This document shows positions 1 through 9,299 of a stretch of DNA of 64,000 nucleotides, piece by piece. Numbering within the stretch: position 1 is the first letter of the stretch; each line of letters opens with the position of its first letter. The notes beneath the pieces are model-generated. The model made no database searches and was not told the DNA's origin. It was given only the letters and a program-made list of their open reading frames with translations. The DNA is from Actinotignum schaalii FB123-CNA-2 (lineage in GTDB: Bacteria > Actinomycetota > Actinomycetes > Actinomycetales > Actinomycetaceae): positions 245,354 through 309,353 of the forward strand of contig NZ_KE150263.1 of assembly GCF_000411135.1 (NCBI RefSeq). The letters run 5' to 3'. Position numbers and translations under genes: made by a program.

Positions 1-238
1 GCCGTGGATCGTTTACCCGACTCAAATTGATGGCGTCCTACTCATGACGGACCTGGGTGTTTCCCATTCCGTCAACGGTGGCAGCGTCGCCTTCTCCCTG
101 ACCATCTTCACGGTGCTCTACTCGGCACTCGGCGTGGTGTGGATCTGGCTTCTGGGCCGCTACCTGCGCGAGGGTATCAATACCCACAAGAAGGTCGTCG
201 AATACGATGCGAAATCTACCCCGAATTTCGTTTACTAG
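1..238 (+). CDS. cydA: Cytochrome bd oxidase subunit I, C-terminal end (partial)
   Basis: The gene enters from the left edge and is read in the frame starting at base 2. The visible 78 or so residues begin with PWIVY, the family's conserved GRQPWIVY region, run through one hydrophobic membrane segment (SLTIFTVLYSALGVVWIWLLG) and end in a polar cytoplasmic tail. Subunit I carries the haems and oxidises quinol in the terminal oxidase. The stop is followed after 9 bases by cydB, and the AGGAGG ribosome site for cydB overlaps the cydA stop, so the two are translationally close. The start and haem ligands lie outside the window. Confidence 0.93.
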   Translation, partial: PWIVYPTQIDGVLLMTDLGVSHSVNGGSVAFSLTIFTVLYSALGVVWIWLLGRYLREGINTHKKVVEYDAKSTPNFVY

Positions 239-247
239 GAGGACCTC

Positions 248-1375
248 ATGGAACAAACATTTTTGATGACTCTGTGGTTCATCCTCGTAGCGGTCCTGTG
301 GATTGGTTTCCTGGCCCTGGAGGGCTTCGGCTACGGCGTTGGGATGTTCCTCAAAACCTTTGCGCGTAACGAACGCGAACGTCGCGCCATGATCAATTCG
401 ATCGGCCCCCACTGGGACGGCAACGAAGTGTGGCTGCTCACCGCGGGTGGTGCTACTTTCGCGGCGTTCCCAGAATGGTACGCCACCATGTTCTCGGGCA
501 TGTACATCGCCCTCGTCCTCGTGCTCGTCTGCCTTATTATCCGCATCTGCGCCCTCGAATGGCGCAAGATGATCCGCACCGAGCGCTGGCGTAATACCTG
601 GGACACCCTGCACTGCATCGTGTCGTGGATCGTATCGATCCTCTTCGGGGTGGCTTTCGCCAACCTCGTGGCCGGGATGAAAATCGAGGTGGGCAACTAC
701 TCCTCCGGTGAGTTCGTGGCCGTGGCGCCCGATGCGGTGACGTGGGAAGCCCTCGCGGATAACCACCATTACCTGACCGGCGGGTTCTTCTCGCTGCTCA
801 CGCCTTTCACCGTCCTGGGCGGGTTGGTCACCCTCTCGCTCTTCTTCAGCCACGGCGCGCTGTGGCTCTCGATTAAGACGGCCGGTGAACTCCAGCTGCG
901 TTCCATTAACTTGGCGAAGCGCACCACCGTGATCTCCACCGCGATTACCGCGGTTTGGGCTCTGTGGGCCTACTTCGTGTACAGCTCGCAAGTCCTGGCG
1001 ATTATCCCGCTGGCTATCTGCGCGGTGCTCCTTATCGCCACCGTGGCAGCCACGTGGGCTAACCGGGAGATTCTCGCCTTCGGGCTGCACTTCGCGGCCA
1101 TTGCCGCGGCGGTGTCCACCATCTTTGCGATGATGGTTCCCTATGTCATGAAATCGTCGATCAACGAGGCTTACTCCCTCACGATCGCGCAAGCCTCGGC
1201 CACCGCGCCAACGCAAACCATCATGACCATCGCGGCACTTATTTTCGTTCCGATCGTCCTCGGTTACACGGTGTGGGCATACTCCGTGTTCCGCAAGCGC
1301 ATTGACGCCGGGCAAATTCCCGAGGAACCCGTGGGATTGGAACCGAAGAAGATCCGCGAGTTCGAGATTCGCTAA
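248..1375 (+). CDS. cydB: Cytochrome bd oxidase subunit II
   Basis: A 375-residue, strongly hydrophobic protein of normal family length. The N-terminal part has the hallmark LEGFGYGVGMFL stretch in the first membrane helix, followed by GPHWDGNEVWLL, which is diagnostic of CydB. About eight membrane helices can be seen. With CydA it forms the high-affinity quinol oxidase of the cytoplasmic membrane, used at low oxygen. It starts at an ATG preceded by AGGAGG and is followed by a 16-bp hairpin, so cydAB appears to end its transcript here, with cydDC restarting downstream. Confidence 0.97.
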   Translation: MEQTFLMTLWFILVAVLWIGFLALEGFGYGVGMFLKTFARNERERRAMINSIGPHWDGNEVWLLTAGGATFAAFPEWYATMFSGMYIALVLVLVCLIIRICALEWRKMIRTERWRNTWDTLHCIVSWIVSILFGVAFANLVAGMKIEVGNYSSGEFVAVAPDAVTWEALADNHHYLTGGFFSLLTPFTVLGGLVTLSLFFSHGALWLSIKTAGELQLRSINLAKRTTVISTAITAVWALWAYFVYSSQVLAIIPLAICAVLLIATVAATWANREILAFGLHFAAIAAAVSTIFAMMVPYVMKSSINEAYSLTIAQASATAPTQTIMTIAALIFVPIVLGYTVWAYSVFRKRIDAGQIPEEPVGLEPKKIREFEIR

Positions 1376-1391
1376 GTAGCACGTGAGATCA

Positions 1392-1426
1392 GGAGGCCGC
1401 GCGCACGCACCGTGCGCGCGGCCTCC
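1392..1426 (+). terminator. Hairpin after cydB, likely terminator
   Basis: Perfect 16-bp inverted repeat (arms 1392-1407 and 1411-1426) with a 3-base loop. It starts 16 bases after the cydB stop. There is no long T-run, as is common for GC-rich actinobacterial terminators, so termination strength is uncertain. Confidence 0.7.
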
Positions 1427-1473
1427 CTCATACGGCAGCCTCCCATCCGCACTCTCGGATCCTGGGGCCCTGA

Positions 1474-1538
1474 AGTATGACGTGACTCCACTACGGGGTG
1501 GTGGTACGCGGTTAAACGCGGTGCTCCCGTGTCATACT
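1474..1538. promoter_or_regulatory. Spaced inverted repeat upstream of cydD, possible operator
   Basis: The octamer AGTATGAC (1474-1481) recurs inverted as GTCATACT (1531-1538), 49 bases apart, between the cydB hairpin and the cydD start. Two exact octamers in a short intergenic region suggest a looped operator or two half-sites, but I cannot assign a regulator. Confidence 0.25.
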
Positions 1539-1578
1539 CAGGGACGGGCTACCATGACAGCAGTGTGCAAGGAGAAGA

Positions 1579-3339
1579 ATGAAGCCCGTTGATTCTCGAC
1601 TTATGAAATTTGCGCCCACGGCGCGTCGCTACGTTGCCTTGCTCGGTGGTGTTGGTTTTCTGGAAACAGCCCTCGTGCTAGCGCAATGTTTCTTTATTGC
1701 CGCCTCCGTTGCGCCGGTCGCAGACGGCGATCTCACCTTCCGTGACATCGGCTGGCCGGTATTCGGGGTCGCAGCGGCCTTTACTGCCCGCAGCATTCTT
1801 ATCTATATTCGCGAGTCCTACGGCCACCGCGCCGCGCTGCGCACCATCGCTAATCTGCGCGCCCGGGTGCTACGCCGGGCCGGCGACCTGGGTGATCGCT
1901 GGCTCGCCGCAGGGAACACCTCCACCACGGTCACCCTGGTCACCTCCGGGCTGGATGACTTGGAACCCTATTTCGTCAAATTCCTCCCCCAGCTCATTCT
2001 CACCTGCACCGTCACCCCTTTCGCCCTCGTTGTTATCCTGTTCCTTGATTGGGTGAGTGCTATCGCCATCGTGGCCTGTATCCCGCTCATCCCTATTTTC
2101 ATGATCCTTATCGGGCGGATGACCCAGGCATTCTCCAATGAGCGGCTCGCCTCCATGCAGCGCCTGGGCCAGCAGCTCCTCGACCTTTTGGGCGGTCTGA
2201 GCACCCTCAAAGCACTCGGGCGCGAAGAAGGGCCGGCCCGCCGCGTCAAGCACCTCGGGGATGACTACGCCAAGAAAACACTCCAAACCCTGTACATCGC
2301 TTTCCTCTCCGGCGCGGTGCTGGAATTCCTCGCCACGCTATCCACCGCCCTCGTCGCGGTCGAGGTGGGCCTGCGCATGGTGGCCGGAAATGTCTCCCTT
2401 TTCACCGGCTTGACGATTATTATGCTGACCCCGGAAGTGTTCAAACCCCTGCGGGAAGTGGGCACCCAATTCCATGCCTCCTCCAACGGAGTGGCCGCCT
2501 CCGCCCAGGTCTTTGACCTACTTGAGCAGCCCCTCCCGGTGGAAGACGGCACGGTTGAGTGCCCTGATCTAGCCAGCTCCCCTATCGTGATCCGCGATCT
2601 CTCGGTTCTTGCGCCGGGCCGCGATACCATCGCGCCCGCGCAGCTGAACGCGGAGATTCTTCCCGGGCGCGTCACGGCATTGCGGGGGGCTTCCGGTTCC
2701 GGAAAAACGACGACGGCGAATGTGCTCCTCCGCTTCATTACCCCCGATAGCGGAACCGTGCATATCAGCACCACCCCGCTCGAAAATATCCGCCAAGAAA
2801 GCTTGTGGAAGCAGGTGTCCTGGGTTTCCCAACGCCCGGTGATCGTGCCGGGAACCGTGGCGGAAAATATTGGGGTTGCCCCGGGCCCAGCCCTGGAACG
2901 GGCCGCGGCCCTCGCCGGTTTTGACGAAGTCATCGCAGAACTTCCCGAAGGCTGGAATACCTTTATCGGTCAGGGCGGCGTGGGCCTCTCCGTGGGTCAG
3001 CGGCAGCGCCTTGCCCTCACTCGCGCCCTGGTTTCCGAGCGCCCCCTCGTGCTCCTCGACGAGCCTTCCGCGCACCTGGATGCGCGCAGCGAACGGCGCG
3101 TCGTCGAATCCGTTGCGCATCTACGGGCGCAGGGACGCACCGTTATCGTTATCGCGCACCGCACCGCGCTCCTCGACCTTGCCGATGCGGTTATTGATGT
3201 CGTATCGACGACGGCGCAGCCAGCTGCCACATCTTCCGGCACCGCGCGGTCGGTCCCGGAACCCGCCGCCACTCCATCGGCGCCCGCGCCTTCCGTCCCC
3301 GCGCCCGCCAACTCCCAGACAACCGAGGTGACCAAGTGA
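1579..3339 (+). CDS. cydD: Thiol exporter ABC subunit CydD
   Basis: 586 residues: an N-terminal six-helix ABC membrane domain (about residues 15-310) and a nucleotide-binding domain with Walker A (GASGSGKTT), signature LSVGQRQRLAL, Walker B LVLLDEPSAHLD and the H-loop AHR. CydDC exports glutathione or cysteine-type thiols across the cytoplasmic membrane and is needed to assemble cytochrome bd. The ATG has a GGAGA ribosome site close upstream. The C-terminus carries about 45 extra residues rich in Ala, Pro, Ser and Thr, probably a disordered tail. The stop overlaps the cydC GTG by 4 bases. Confidence 0.93.
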   Translation: MKPVDSRLMKFAPTARRYVALLGGVGFLETALVLAQCFFIAASVAPVADGDLTFRDIGWPVFGVAAAFTARSILIYIRESYGHRAALRTIANLRARVLRRAGDLGDRWLAAGNTSTTVTLVTSGLDDLEPYFVKFLPQLILTCTVTPFALVVILFLDWVSAIAIVACIPLIPIFMILIGRMTQAFSNERLASMQRLGQQLLDLLGGLSTLKALGREEGPARRVKHLGDDYAKKTLQTLYIAFLSGAVLEFLATLSTALVAVEVGLRMVAGNVSLFTGLTIIMLTPEVFKPLREVGTQFHASSNGVAASAQVFDLLEQPLPVEDGTVECPDLASSPIVIRDLSVLAPGRDTIAPAQLNAEILPGRVTALRGASGSGKTTTANVLLRFITPDSGTVHISTTPLENIRQESLWKQVSWVSQRPVIVPGTVAENIGVAPGPALERAAALAGFDEVIAELPEGWNTFIGQGGVGLSVGQRQRLALTRALVSERPLVLLDEPSAHLDARSERRVVESVAHLRAQGRTVIVIAHRTALLDLADAVIDVVSTTAQPAATSSGTARSVPEPAATPSAPAPSVPAPANSQTTEVTK

Positions 3340-5096
3340 GTACTTTCCCTCAAGATGAACGCCGTGCTCTCCTCCGTGCCTTGCGCCTCCTGCGCGTGGA
3401 TAAGGGCGGATTCTGGGGTTCCGTTGCGGCGGGTGCTGCCGGACTGAGCAGTTCGGTGGCCCTGGCAGCTGTCTCCGCCTGGCTTATTACCCGGGCTTCC
3501 CAAATGCCGCCGGTCCTCGCCCTCGGCGTGGCCACCACCTCGGTGCGTTTCTTCGGGGTGTCCAAAGCACTGCTGCGCTACGTCAATCGAATTTTCTCGC
3601 ACCGGGTCACCCTCTACGGAATGTCTAATTTGCGTACCGCCGTCTACGCGACGCTGGCTGATTCCCCTACCGACGTAGTGACCTCGGTGCGCCGCGGTGA
3701 CTTGCTCGCCCGCACCGGACGCGATGTCGATTCGGTCGGTGACGTCGTCGTTAAAGCGGTCCAGCCCGGAGCTGTTGCCGGTATTGTCTGCCTCGTCTCC
3801 TGCCTCATCGTGGGGATTCTATGCCCACCCATCGGCCTGCTGCTGGCCGGCTGCCTCCTTATTTCCGGGATTCTTGCGCCCTATCTGGCCATGCGCGGGG
3901 GGCGTATCGCCGAAGAAGCGCAGGTGCGTGACGAAACCGAGATTTCCGCAACCGCGCTGACCATGCTTGATTCGGCCGCCGAGCTGCGGGTAGCCGGGCG
4001 AGTGGACGCCATGGAAGAGGTGCAGGAAGCCACCGAACAGCGGATCTTCCGGCACCGTGATGCCGCGGCCCGCCCCCAGGCCCTCGCTATCGCCCTGGAT
4101 ACCCTTGCTATGGGTATCGCCGTGGTGGGTGCGATTCTTATCGGGAGCCGGGCCCTGGATGCCGGCACGCTTTCCGCCACCGCGCTGGCGGTCTGCGTCC
4201 TCACCCCGCTCGCCGCTTTCGAAGCCACTCAAGGGCTGGGAGAGGCAGCCATCCAACTGGTACGTTCCGCCAAGGCTGCCCAGCGTATCCTCGAGCTCCT
4301 CGACCGCGCCCAGCGCAGTGAGGAACCGGAAGCCCCGGCACCGCGGCACGAGCGTGGCTTGCATGCTACCGACCTCATTATTGGGTGGCCGGGTGGGCCG
4401 GACGTGGCCGGGCCTTTTGAGCTGCACGTAGAACGCGGCTCCTCCGTTGCCATCGTGGGACATTCGGGGATTGGGAAATCCACCCTGCTTTATACCCTGG
4501 CGGGAATGCTGCGCCCGCATGCCGGCTCGGTCCGCCTGGACGGACACGAAGTCTCCACCCTGGATCGGCGCACCGTCTCCCGCACCCTCACCCTCACGGC
4601 GGAAGACGCCCACGTTTTTGAAACCACCGTGCTAGAGAACCTGCGGGTGGCGCGCCCCTCGGTCACCGAAAGAGAGGCCGTGGAACTGCTGGTACGCGCG
4701 GGCCTGGGCACCTGGCTCACCCAGCTCCCGCGCGGGGTTCATACTCTGCTGGGAGAAGATGCCGCCACGATCTCGGGTGGAGAACGACGGCGCCTGCTCC
4801 TTGCCCGGGCGCTAGCCTCCGATGCGGAATTCCTACTCTTGGATGAACCCGGCGAGCACCTCGACCCGGAAACCGCCGATGAGCTTATCCGCGATTTGCT
4901 TCGGGCCGGTAAGAATAGCGCCGATCCGCGTACTATTATCTTGGTGACGCACCGGCTCACGCCCCTTGATGCCGCCGACGAGGTTATTGTGATAACCCGT
5001 GCCGACGGTGGTATCGCCCACGTGAGCGCGCGCGGCACCCACGAGGAGCTCACCGAAAGGCTCGCCTCGTACGCATGGGCGGCGAAACAGGAATAA
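3336..5096 (+). CDS. cydC: Thiol exporter ABC subunit CydC
   Basis: 586 residues with the same architecture as CydD: membrane domain first, then an ATPase domain with Walker A GHSGIGKST, signature ISGGERRRLL and Walker B FLLLDEPGEHLD. It is the partner half-transporter of CydD. The GTG start overlaps the cydD stop by 4 bases, which indicates coupled translation and a 1:1 complex. The next gene, a sensor kinase, starts 2 bases after its stop, so all three genes are very likely one transcript. Confidence 0.93.
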   Translation: MSTFPQDERRALLRALRLLRVDKGGFWGSVAAGAAGLSSSVALAAVSAWLITRASQMPPVLALGVATTSVRFFGVSKALLRYVNRIFSHRVTLYGMSNLRTAVYATLADSPTDVVTSVRRGDLLARTGRDVDSVGDVVVKAVQPGAVAGIVCLVSCLIVGILCPPIGLLLAGCLLISGILAPYLAMRGGRIAEEAQVRDETEISATALTMLDSAAELRVAGRVDAMEEVQEATEQRIFRHRDAAARPQALAIALDTLAMGIAVVGAILIGSRALDAGTLSATALAVCVLTPLAAFEATQGLGEAAIQLVRSAKAAQRILELLDRAQRSEEPEAPAPRHERGLHATDLIIGWPGGPDVAGPFELHVERGSSVAIVGHSGIGKSTLLYTLAGMLRPHAGSVRLDGHEVSTLDRRTVSRTLTLTAEDAHVFETTVLENLRVARPSVTEREAVELLVRAGLGTWLTQLPRGVHTLLGEDAATISGGERRRLLLARALASDAEFLLLDEPGEHLDPETADELIRDLLRAGKNSADPRTIILVTHRLTPLDAADEVIVITRADGGIAHVSARGTHEELTERLASYAWAAKQE

Positions 5097-5098
5097 GG

Positions 5099-6787
5099 AT
5101 GCTGGATACCACAACGGTTATTTTCAATGCGCTCGCGTTGACCGCGCGCCTGGATCGCACCCAGGTGCTCGAAAATTTGGCCGGCGCCGGATTGAAATTA
5201 ACCGGGGCGTCTAGCGCCGCCGTTCTCATGTTCAATTCGGCGGAAAAGGTGACAAGCATCGTCACCCTGGGCCAGCCACTCCCCGCAGCTGCCAGCCTCA
5301 CCCCCACCAGCCTGGATCGTGATCTTGAATCCCTGGGCACCGAAGATACCATCATGTGGGATCGTGCCGAGGCAGTCAGTGCCGTGCATGATGCAAGCGG
5401 CATCACCCCGGAACCTGCCGCGGGAAGCACTCCCCTGACCGCTGCCAGCCACCGGGATGGACTCTACGGCCCGGGTATCACAAATTTCCTCACCTCACGC
5501 CTCATGACCGGGAATCGGGTGCTCGCCCGAGTCATCTTCTTCAATAAACCCGGATCTTTCAGCGAAGCAGATATCAACCTCATCGCGCTTTTGGCGCGCG
5601 CCGCTACCATCGCCGTCGAAAATGCACGCCTGTACGAGGAATCGAATTCCCGTGCGCAATGGCTCTCCGCCTCGCGGCGCATCACTATTGCGCTGCTGCA
5701 AGGAAGCGATGAAGAGGAAGCGCTCCAGCTCATCGCCACCGAAATGCGGCGGGTTGCGGATGCCGATTTGGCCCTTATTATTCTCCCCTCGGTGGCTGAT
5801 ACCTGGGCCTGTGAATTTGTGGCGGGCGAGGTCGGGCAGGACCTGGTGGGCACCACGTTCGGGCGGGATTCCCGGGCGCGGGCGGTGGCCCAAAGCGGGC
5901 TCGGCCGCATTATTGATACAAGCACCGCGCCACCTTCCCCCAATAATCCACTCGGCCGTTTCGGCCCGCTTCTTTACGCGCCGATGGCCGGCGGGGATAC
6001 CGCGCGCGGCGTTATCATTCTGGCTCGGGTGCGCGGGCGAGCAGAATTCGACATGGTCGATTTGACGATGGCGGAAAGCGTGGCGAATCAAGCAGCCCTC
6101 GCTCTGGAGCTGGCCGACGCGCGCTACGTACAAGCCCAATCTGCGCAGCTGGAAGAACGCTCCCGTATTTCGCGCGATCTGCACGATTTCGCGATCCAGC
6201 AGCTCTTCGCTTCCGGGATGCGCCTGTCTGCGTTGCGTGATGATCTCGCCACCGAGGATGCGGTGGCCGATAATGTGCTCGACACCCTCGATAACGCCAT
6301 CGAATCGATTGATGAATCCGTGGCGCAGATCCGCCAGATTATTTACTCGCTGCGCGGTCCGGATACCTCGGTTCCGGTGGTCTCACGCCTGCGCCGCGAG
6401 GTGAGCTCCGTGACGGCACAGCTCGGTTTCACCCCGAGCCTGCGTATTAGCGTGCGCGGCGAAGATATTGATAGCGGCACCCACACCGAGATTGATGATG
6501 CCATCGGTTCGGATATTAGCGACGACGTGATCGCCGTGGTGCGCGAATGCCTCTCCAATGCGGTGCGCCACGCCCACGCCCATACCATCACCGTCACGGT
6601 TACCGTTACCGACCGTGATATTAGTGTGGAAGTTGCCGATGATGGCGTAGGCATTGGCGAATTGAGCCGGCGTTCAGGGCTATCTAATCTGGCCGCCCGA
6701 GCCCGGCGCCACCACGGTACCTTCTCCATTGCCCCGGGCAGCGAGAGCGGTATAGTAGTGCGCTGGCGGGCCCTCATCGACGCCTAA
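5099..6787 (+). CDS. GAF-domain sensor histidine kinase (NarL/DevS class)
   Basis: 562 residues from the ATG at 5099; an in-frame ATG at 5075 inside cydC is less likely. Two GAF-like regions (about residues 15-180 and 195-345) precede a HisKA_3 dimerisation region with SRISRDLHDFAIQQL, where His362 is the predicted phosphorylation site. A HATPase domain follows, with NAVRHAHAHT as N-box and DDGVGIG as G-box. No membrane helices are seen, so it is cytoplasmic. Its place directly behind cydDC suggests it senses redox, oxygen or a small ligand linked to respiration; that is inference. Its likely partner regulator lies convergently at 6888-7526. I see no Cys/His signature that would prove haem binding. 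Confidence 0.88.
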   Translation: MLDTTTVIFNALALTARLDRTQVLENLAGAGLKLTGASSAAVLMFNSAEKVTSIVTLGQPLPAAASLTPTSLDRDLESLGTEDTIMWDRAEAVSAVHDASGITPEPAAGSTPLTAASHRDGLYGPGITNFLTSRLMTGNRVLARVIFFNKPGSFSEADINLIALLARAATIAVENARLYEESNSRAQWLSASRRITIALLQGSDEEEALQLIATEMRRVADADLALIILPSVADTWACEFVAGEVGQDLVGTTFGRDSRARAVAQSGLGRIIDTSTAPPSPNNPLGRFGPLLYAPMAGGDTARGVIILARVRGRAEFDMVDLTMAESVANQAALALELADARYVQAQSAQLEERSRISRDLHDFAIQQLFASGMRLSALRDDLATEDAVADNVLDTLDNAIESIDESVAQIRQIIYSLRGPDTSVPVVSRLRREVSSVTAQLGFTPSLRISVRGEDIDSGTHTEIDDAIGSDISDDVIAVVRECLSNAVRHAHAHTITVTVTVTDRDISVEVADDGVGIGELSRRSGLSNLAARARRHHGTFSIAPGSESGIVVRWRALIDA

Positions 6788-6887
6788 GCAGCTAACCCGA
6801 GTGACCGGGCCAAAGGCTCAATAGCTCAACAGGTAACACACCGGAGCTTCAGCCGATCAACAGCCCAATCCCCAGCAACAAGCACAG

Positions 6888-7526
6888 CTACTGGTTACGC
6901 CACCCGGTGGCACGCTGGCCGGCAACCCATGCGGCAACCTGGGTACGCCGCTGCAAGCCCATCTTGGAGAGCAGCGAGGTGATGTGGTTCTTCACCGTTT
7001 TTTCCGCCACCCCGAGCTGCTCGCCGATTTCCCGGTTGGATAGCCCATCCCCGATCAGCTCAAGAACATTACGTTCCGAGGGGGTGAGATCCGCGGTGGG
7101 ATCATCATGATCGGCGCGCCGCCGTGAGACCGTGCGTTCGTCGAGAAGAACGCGCCCTTCGGCCACGGCCTTGATATTGTCCGAAATCTCCGCCCCGCGC
7201 ACCGACTTCAAGAGGTACGCTTTCGCGCCGGCGTTGAGGGATTCAGAGAGGGCGTCGTCGTCATCAAAAGAGGTGAGGACGATGCACTTGGTATCCGGGC
7301 TGACCTCCTGGAACTGATTAATAATATCGATTCCGGTGCCGTCCGGGAGCCGCAGGTCTACCAGCGCAACATCGGGGAGCACCAGGCCGCCGCGCCGTAC
7401 CGCTTCTTCTACGCATCCGGCTTCGGCAACCACCTCGAGGCCCTCCGAACGGTCAACCACCTCAATGATTCCCCGCCGTACCACTTCATGATCATCAATA
7501 ATCATGACGCGAATATTTTGTGCCAC
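6888..7526 (-). CDS. Response regulator, NarL/LuxR family
   Basis: 212 residues from a GTG at 7526 preceded by AAAGGAGGG at 7-base spacing; an ATG at 7559 is in frame but lacks such a site. The receiver domain has the acidic pair IIDDH near the N-terminus, Asp57 in VALVDLRLPDG as phosphoacceptor, a conserved Thr/Ser (LTSF) and Lys (LLKS). The C-terminal LuxR helix-turn-helix contains LTPSERNVLELIGDGLSN and AEKTVKNH. It resembles DevR/DosR-type regulators. It faces the sensor kinase tail to tail, 100 bases apart, and lies downstream of mutM on the same strand. Pairing with the kinase is inferred from position and class match. Confidence 0.9.
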   Translation of the reverse strand: MAQNIRVMIIDDHEVVRRGIIEVVDRSEGLEVVAEAGCVEEAVRRGGLVLPDVALVDLRLPDGTGIDIINQFQEVSPDTKCIVLTSFDDDDALSESLNAGAKAYLLKSVRGAEISDNIKAVAEGRVLLDERTVSRRRADHDDPTADLTPSERNVLELIGDGLSNREIGEQLGVAEKTVKNHITSLLSKMGLQRRTQVAAWVAGQRATGWRNQ

Positions 7527-7581
7527 GCGCCGGCCCTCCTTTGTTTGCATCGCCATCATCGGTCAATAATCCGCCCTTATT

Positions 7582-8499
7582 CTACCCAATTGGAGCGACT
7601 TGACATACCGGGCACAGCGTGGTGGAACGCCCGCCGAGGATAATTTTCTGCAAGGGAGTTCCGCAGCGCTCGCAGGGCTGCCCAGCCCGCCCGTAGGCCT
7701 GCAAAGACCTCTCAAAATAGCCGCTCTCGCCGTTGACATGCACGTACAGGCGATCAAAAGATGTGCCGCCGGCGGCCAGCGCAGCTTGGAGTACCTCCCG
7801 CCCGGCGTGCAGCAGCTCCCGCGCCGCGCGGTTCGTGAGCGCCGTGGCTTCGGGGTGAATACGAGCCCGGTAAAGCATTTCATCGGCATAAATATTTCCG
7901 ATTCCGGAGACGATATTCTGGTCGAGGAGCACGCGTTTCATCGCGCGCCGGGTGGTGCCGAGAATTTCGAGTAGTGCGGTTTCGTCCAGGTAAGGATCGA
8001 GCAGGTCGCGGGCAATATGCGCCACGGGCGCGGGTACGACGGCGCGCTTGGACCCCGCACCGCCCGGCTGGCCATCAGCGGTGGCCTGGAAAGCGACCGG
8101 CGCCAGGTAGCCGAAAGTACGCTGGTCCACGAAGTCGAGGACACGGCCGTTATCAAGCGCGAAGCGGGCCCGCAGATGGCGGCGTTTGCCGCCGAAGTTG
8201 TCACTGCCGCCGGCCCGTTCTTCTCCGCCGGCACCTTCGCTCCCGCTCGGTTCATCTATCCGGAACTGCCCGGACATGCCCAGGTGGGCGAGGAGGGCCA
8301 GATCCTCCCCCATATCGCACCAGAGGAATTTCCCGCGCCGTACCACTGCCCGCACGGTGCGCCCCACCACCGGGGCGAGGCCCCGCGGGGCCCGGCGGAT
8401 CACGCGGGTACCGAAAGCCTGTGCGGTGAGGATGCGCCGGCCCATCAGGTGTTCAGCGAGTCCGCGTCGGATTGATTCAACTTCGGGAAGTTCGGGCAC
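7582..8499 (-). CDS. mutM: Formamidopyrimidine-DNA glycosylase
   Basis: 305 residues beginning MPELPEVE, where Pro1 (after Met removal) is the catalytic amine and Glu2 assists. The C-terminal zinc finger is present (CERCGTPLQK and LCPVCQ). The enzyme excises 8-oxoguanine and ring-opened purines and nicks the abasic site. Length is slightly above the usual 270-290 because of a Gly/Ser/Glu-rich insertion around residues 80-105. It follows rnc with a 6-base gap, the usual actinobacterial order. Confidence 0.96.
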   Translation of the reverse strand: MPELPEVESIRRGLAEHLMGRRILTAQAFGTRVIRRAPRGLAPVVGRTVRAVVRRGKFLWCDMGEDLALLAHLGMSGQFRIDEPSGSEGAGGEERAGGSDNFGGKRRHLRARFALDNGRVLDFVDQRTFGYLAPVAFQATADGQPGGAGSKRAVVPAPVAHIARDLLDPYLDETALLEILGTTRRAMKRVLLDQNIVSGIGNIYADEMLYRARIHPEATALTNRAARELLHAGREVLQAALAAGGTSFDRLYVHVNGESGYFERSLQAYGRAGQPCERCGTPLQKIILGGRSTTLCPVCQVAPIG

Positions 8500-8505
8500 G
8501 CCAAC

Positions 8506-9297
8506 CTACTGAGCCGCGCTGGCCGTGGCAGGTGCACCCGCTCCAGAGGCTGCGCCGTCGTTCCCGCCTACTCCATTGTTCCCAGTGTTCGCAGCTGCCG
8601 GCTGTACCTCACCCTTCTCGATCAGATCGGCGAGAATCCGGTAGGAGGCTTCGGCGGCGGCATGGCGCGCATTCTTCTGTGAGCTTCCTTCGCCGCTCCC
8701 CCATTCGCGCCCGGCCATGGAGGCCACCGCGGTGAATACTCGCGCGTGGTCGGGACCGGTGGAGCTCAACTCGAACTCTATGGTGCCTTCCCAGCCCAGG
8801 CCGTGCGCAAGCTCTTCGAAACTCGTTTGCCAGTCGAGGTTGGGGCCCAGCACCGAGGCGTCCTTGATCTTGGAATCGAGGAGCCGGTCCACGATCTCAC
8901 GGGTTGGTTCCATTCCGTGTTCCAGATAAGTCGCGGCAATGAGGGCTTCCACGGTATCGGAGAGGATGGAATCCTTATTACGCCCGCCCGAACGGTCCTC
9001 ACCGCGGCCCAGGCGCAGGGCATCACCCAGATTGATCCGCCGCGCCACATCGGCCAAGGCCTTCTCGGACACCGCGTAGGTTTTCATTTGGGACATATCG
9101 CCTTCGGAAGCATCGGGGTATTCCCGGAATACTTTCTCCGCGATGATGAGGCCCAGAATGGAATCACCCAGGAATTCCAGGCGTTCGTTATGGGGTTCGT
9201 CGTGCTCGAAAGCGAAGCTGCGATGGGTAAGGGCGCGGCGCAGCAAGGGCCGAGGCAGGTCGATTCCCCACTGTTCCACTAATTCACGATAGGCCAT
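8506..9297 (-). CDS. rnc: Ribonuclease III
   Basis: 263 residues from the ATG at 9297 (MAYRELV), which lies 2 bases after the upstream gene's stop; the open frame extends further upstream but only over that gene. The RNase III signature NERLEFLGDSILG is present, as is the second acidic cluster near SDTVEALIAA. A dsRNA-binding domain follows (FEELAHGL to KNARHAAAEASYRIL), then a short Ala/Gly/Asn-rich tail. It processes rRNA precursors and cleaves double-stranded RNA. Confidence 0.95.
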   Translation of the reverse strand: MAYRELVEQWGIDLPRPLLRRALTHRSFAFEHDEPHNERLEFLGDSILGLIIAEKVFREYPDASEGDMSQMKTYAVSEKALADVARRINLGDALRLGRGEDRSGGRNKDSILSDTVEALIAATYLEHGMEPTREIVDRLLDSKIKDASVLGPNLDWQTSFEELAHGLGWEGTIEFELSSTGPDHARVFTAVASMAGREWGSGEGSSQKNARHAAAEASYRILADLIEKGEVQPAAANTGNNGVGGNDGAASGAGAPATASAAQ

Positions 9298-9299
9298 GC

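Noticed and set aside
38..1315. A 425-codon open frame on the minus strand across cydA/cydB
   Set aside because: It is antisense to two certain membrane-protein genes and its composition (Arg, Gly, His, Glu-rich, no hydrophobic pattern) is that of a GC-rich shadow.
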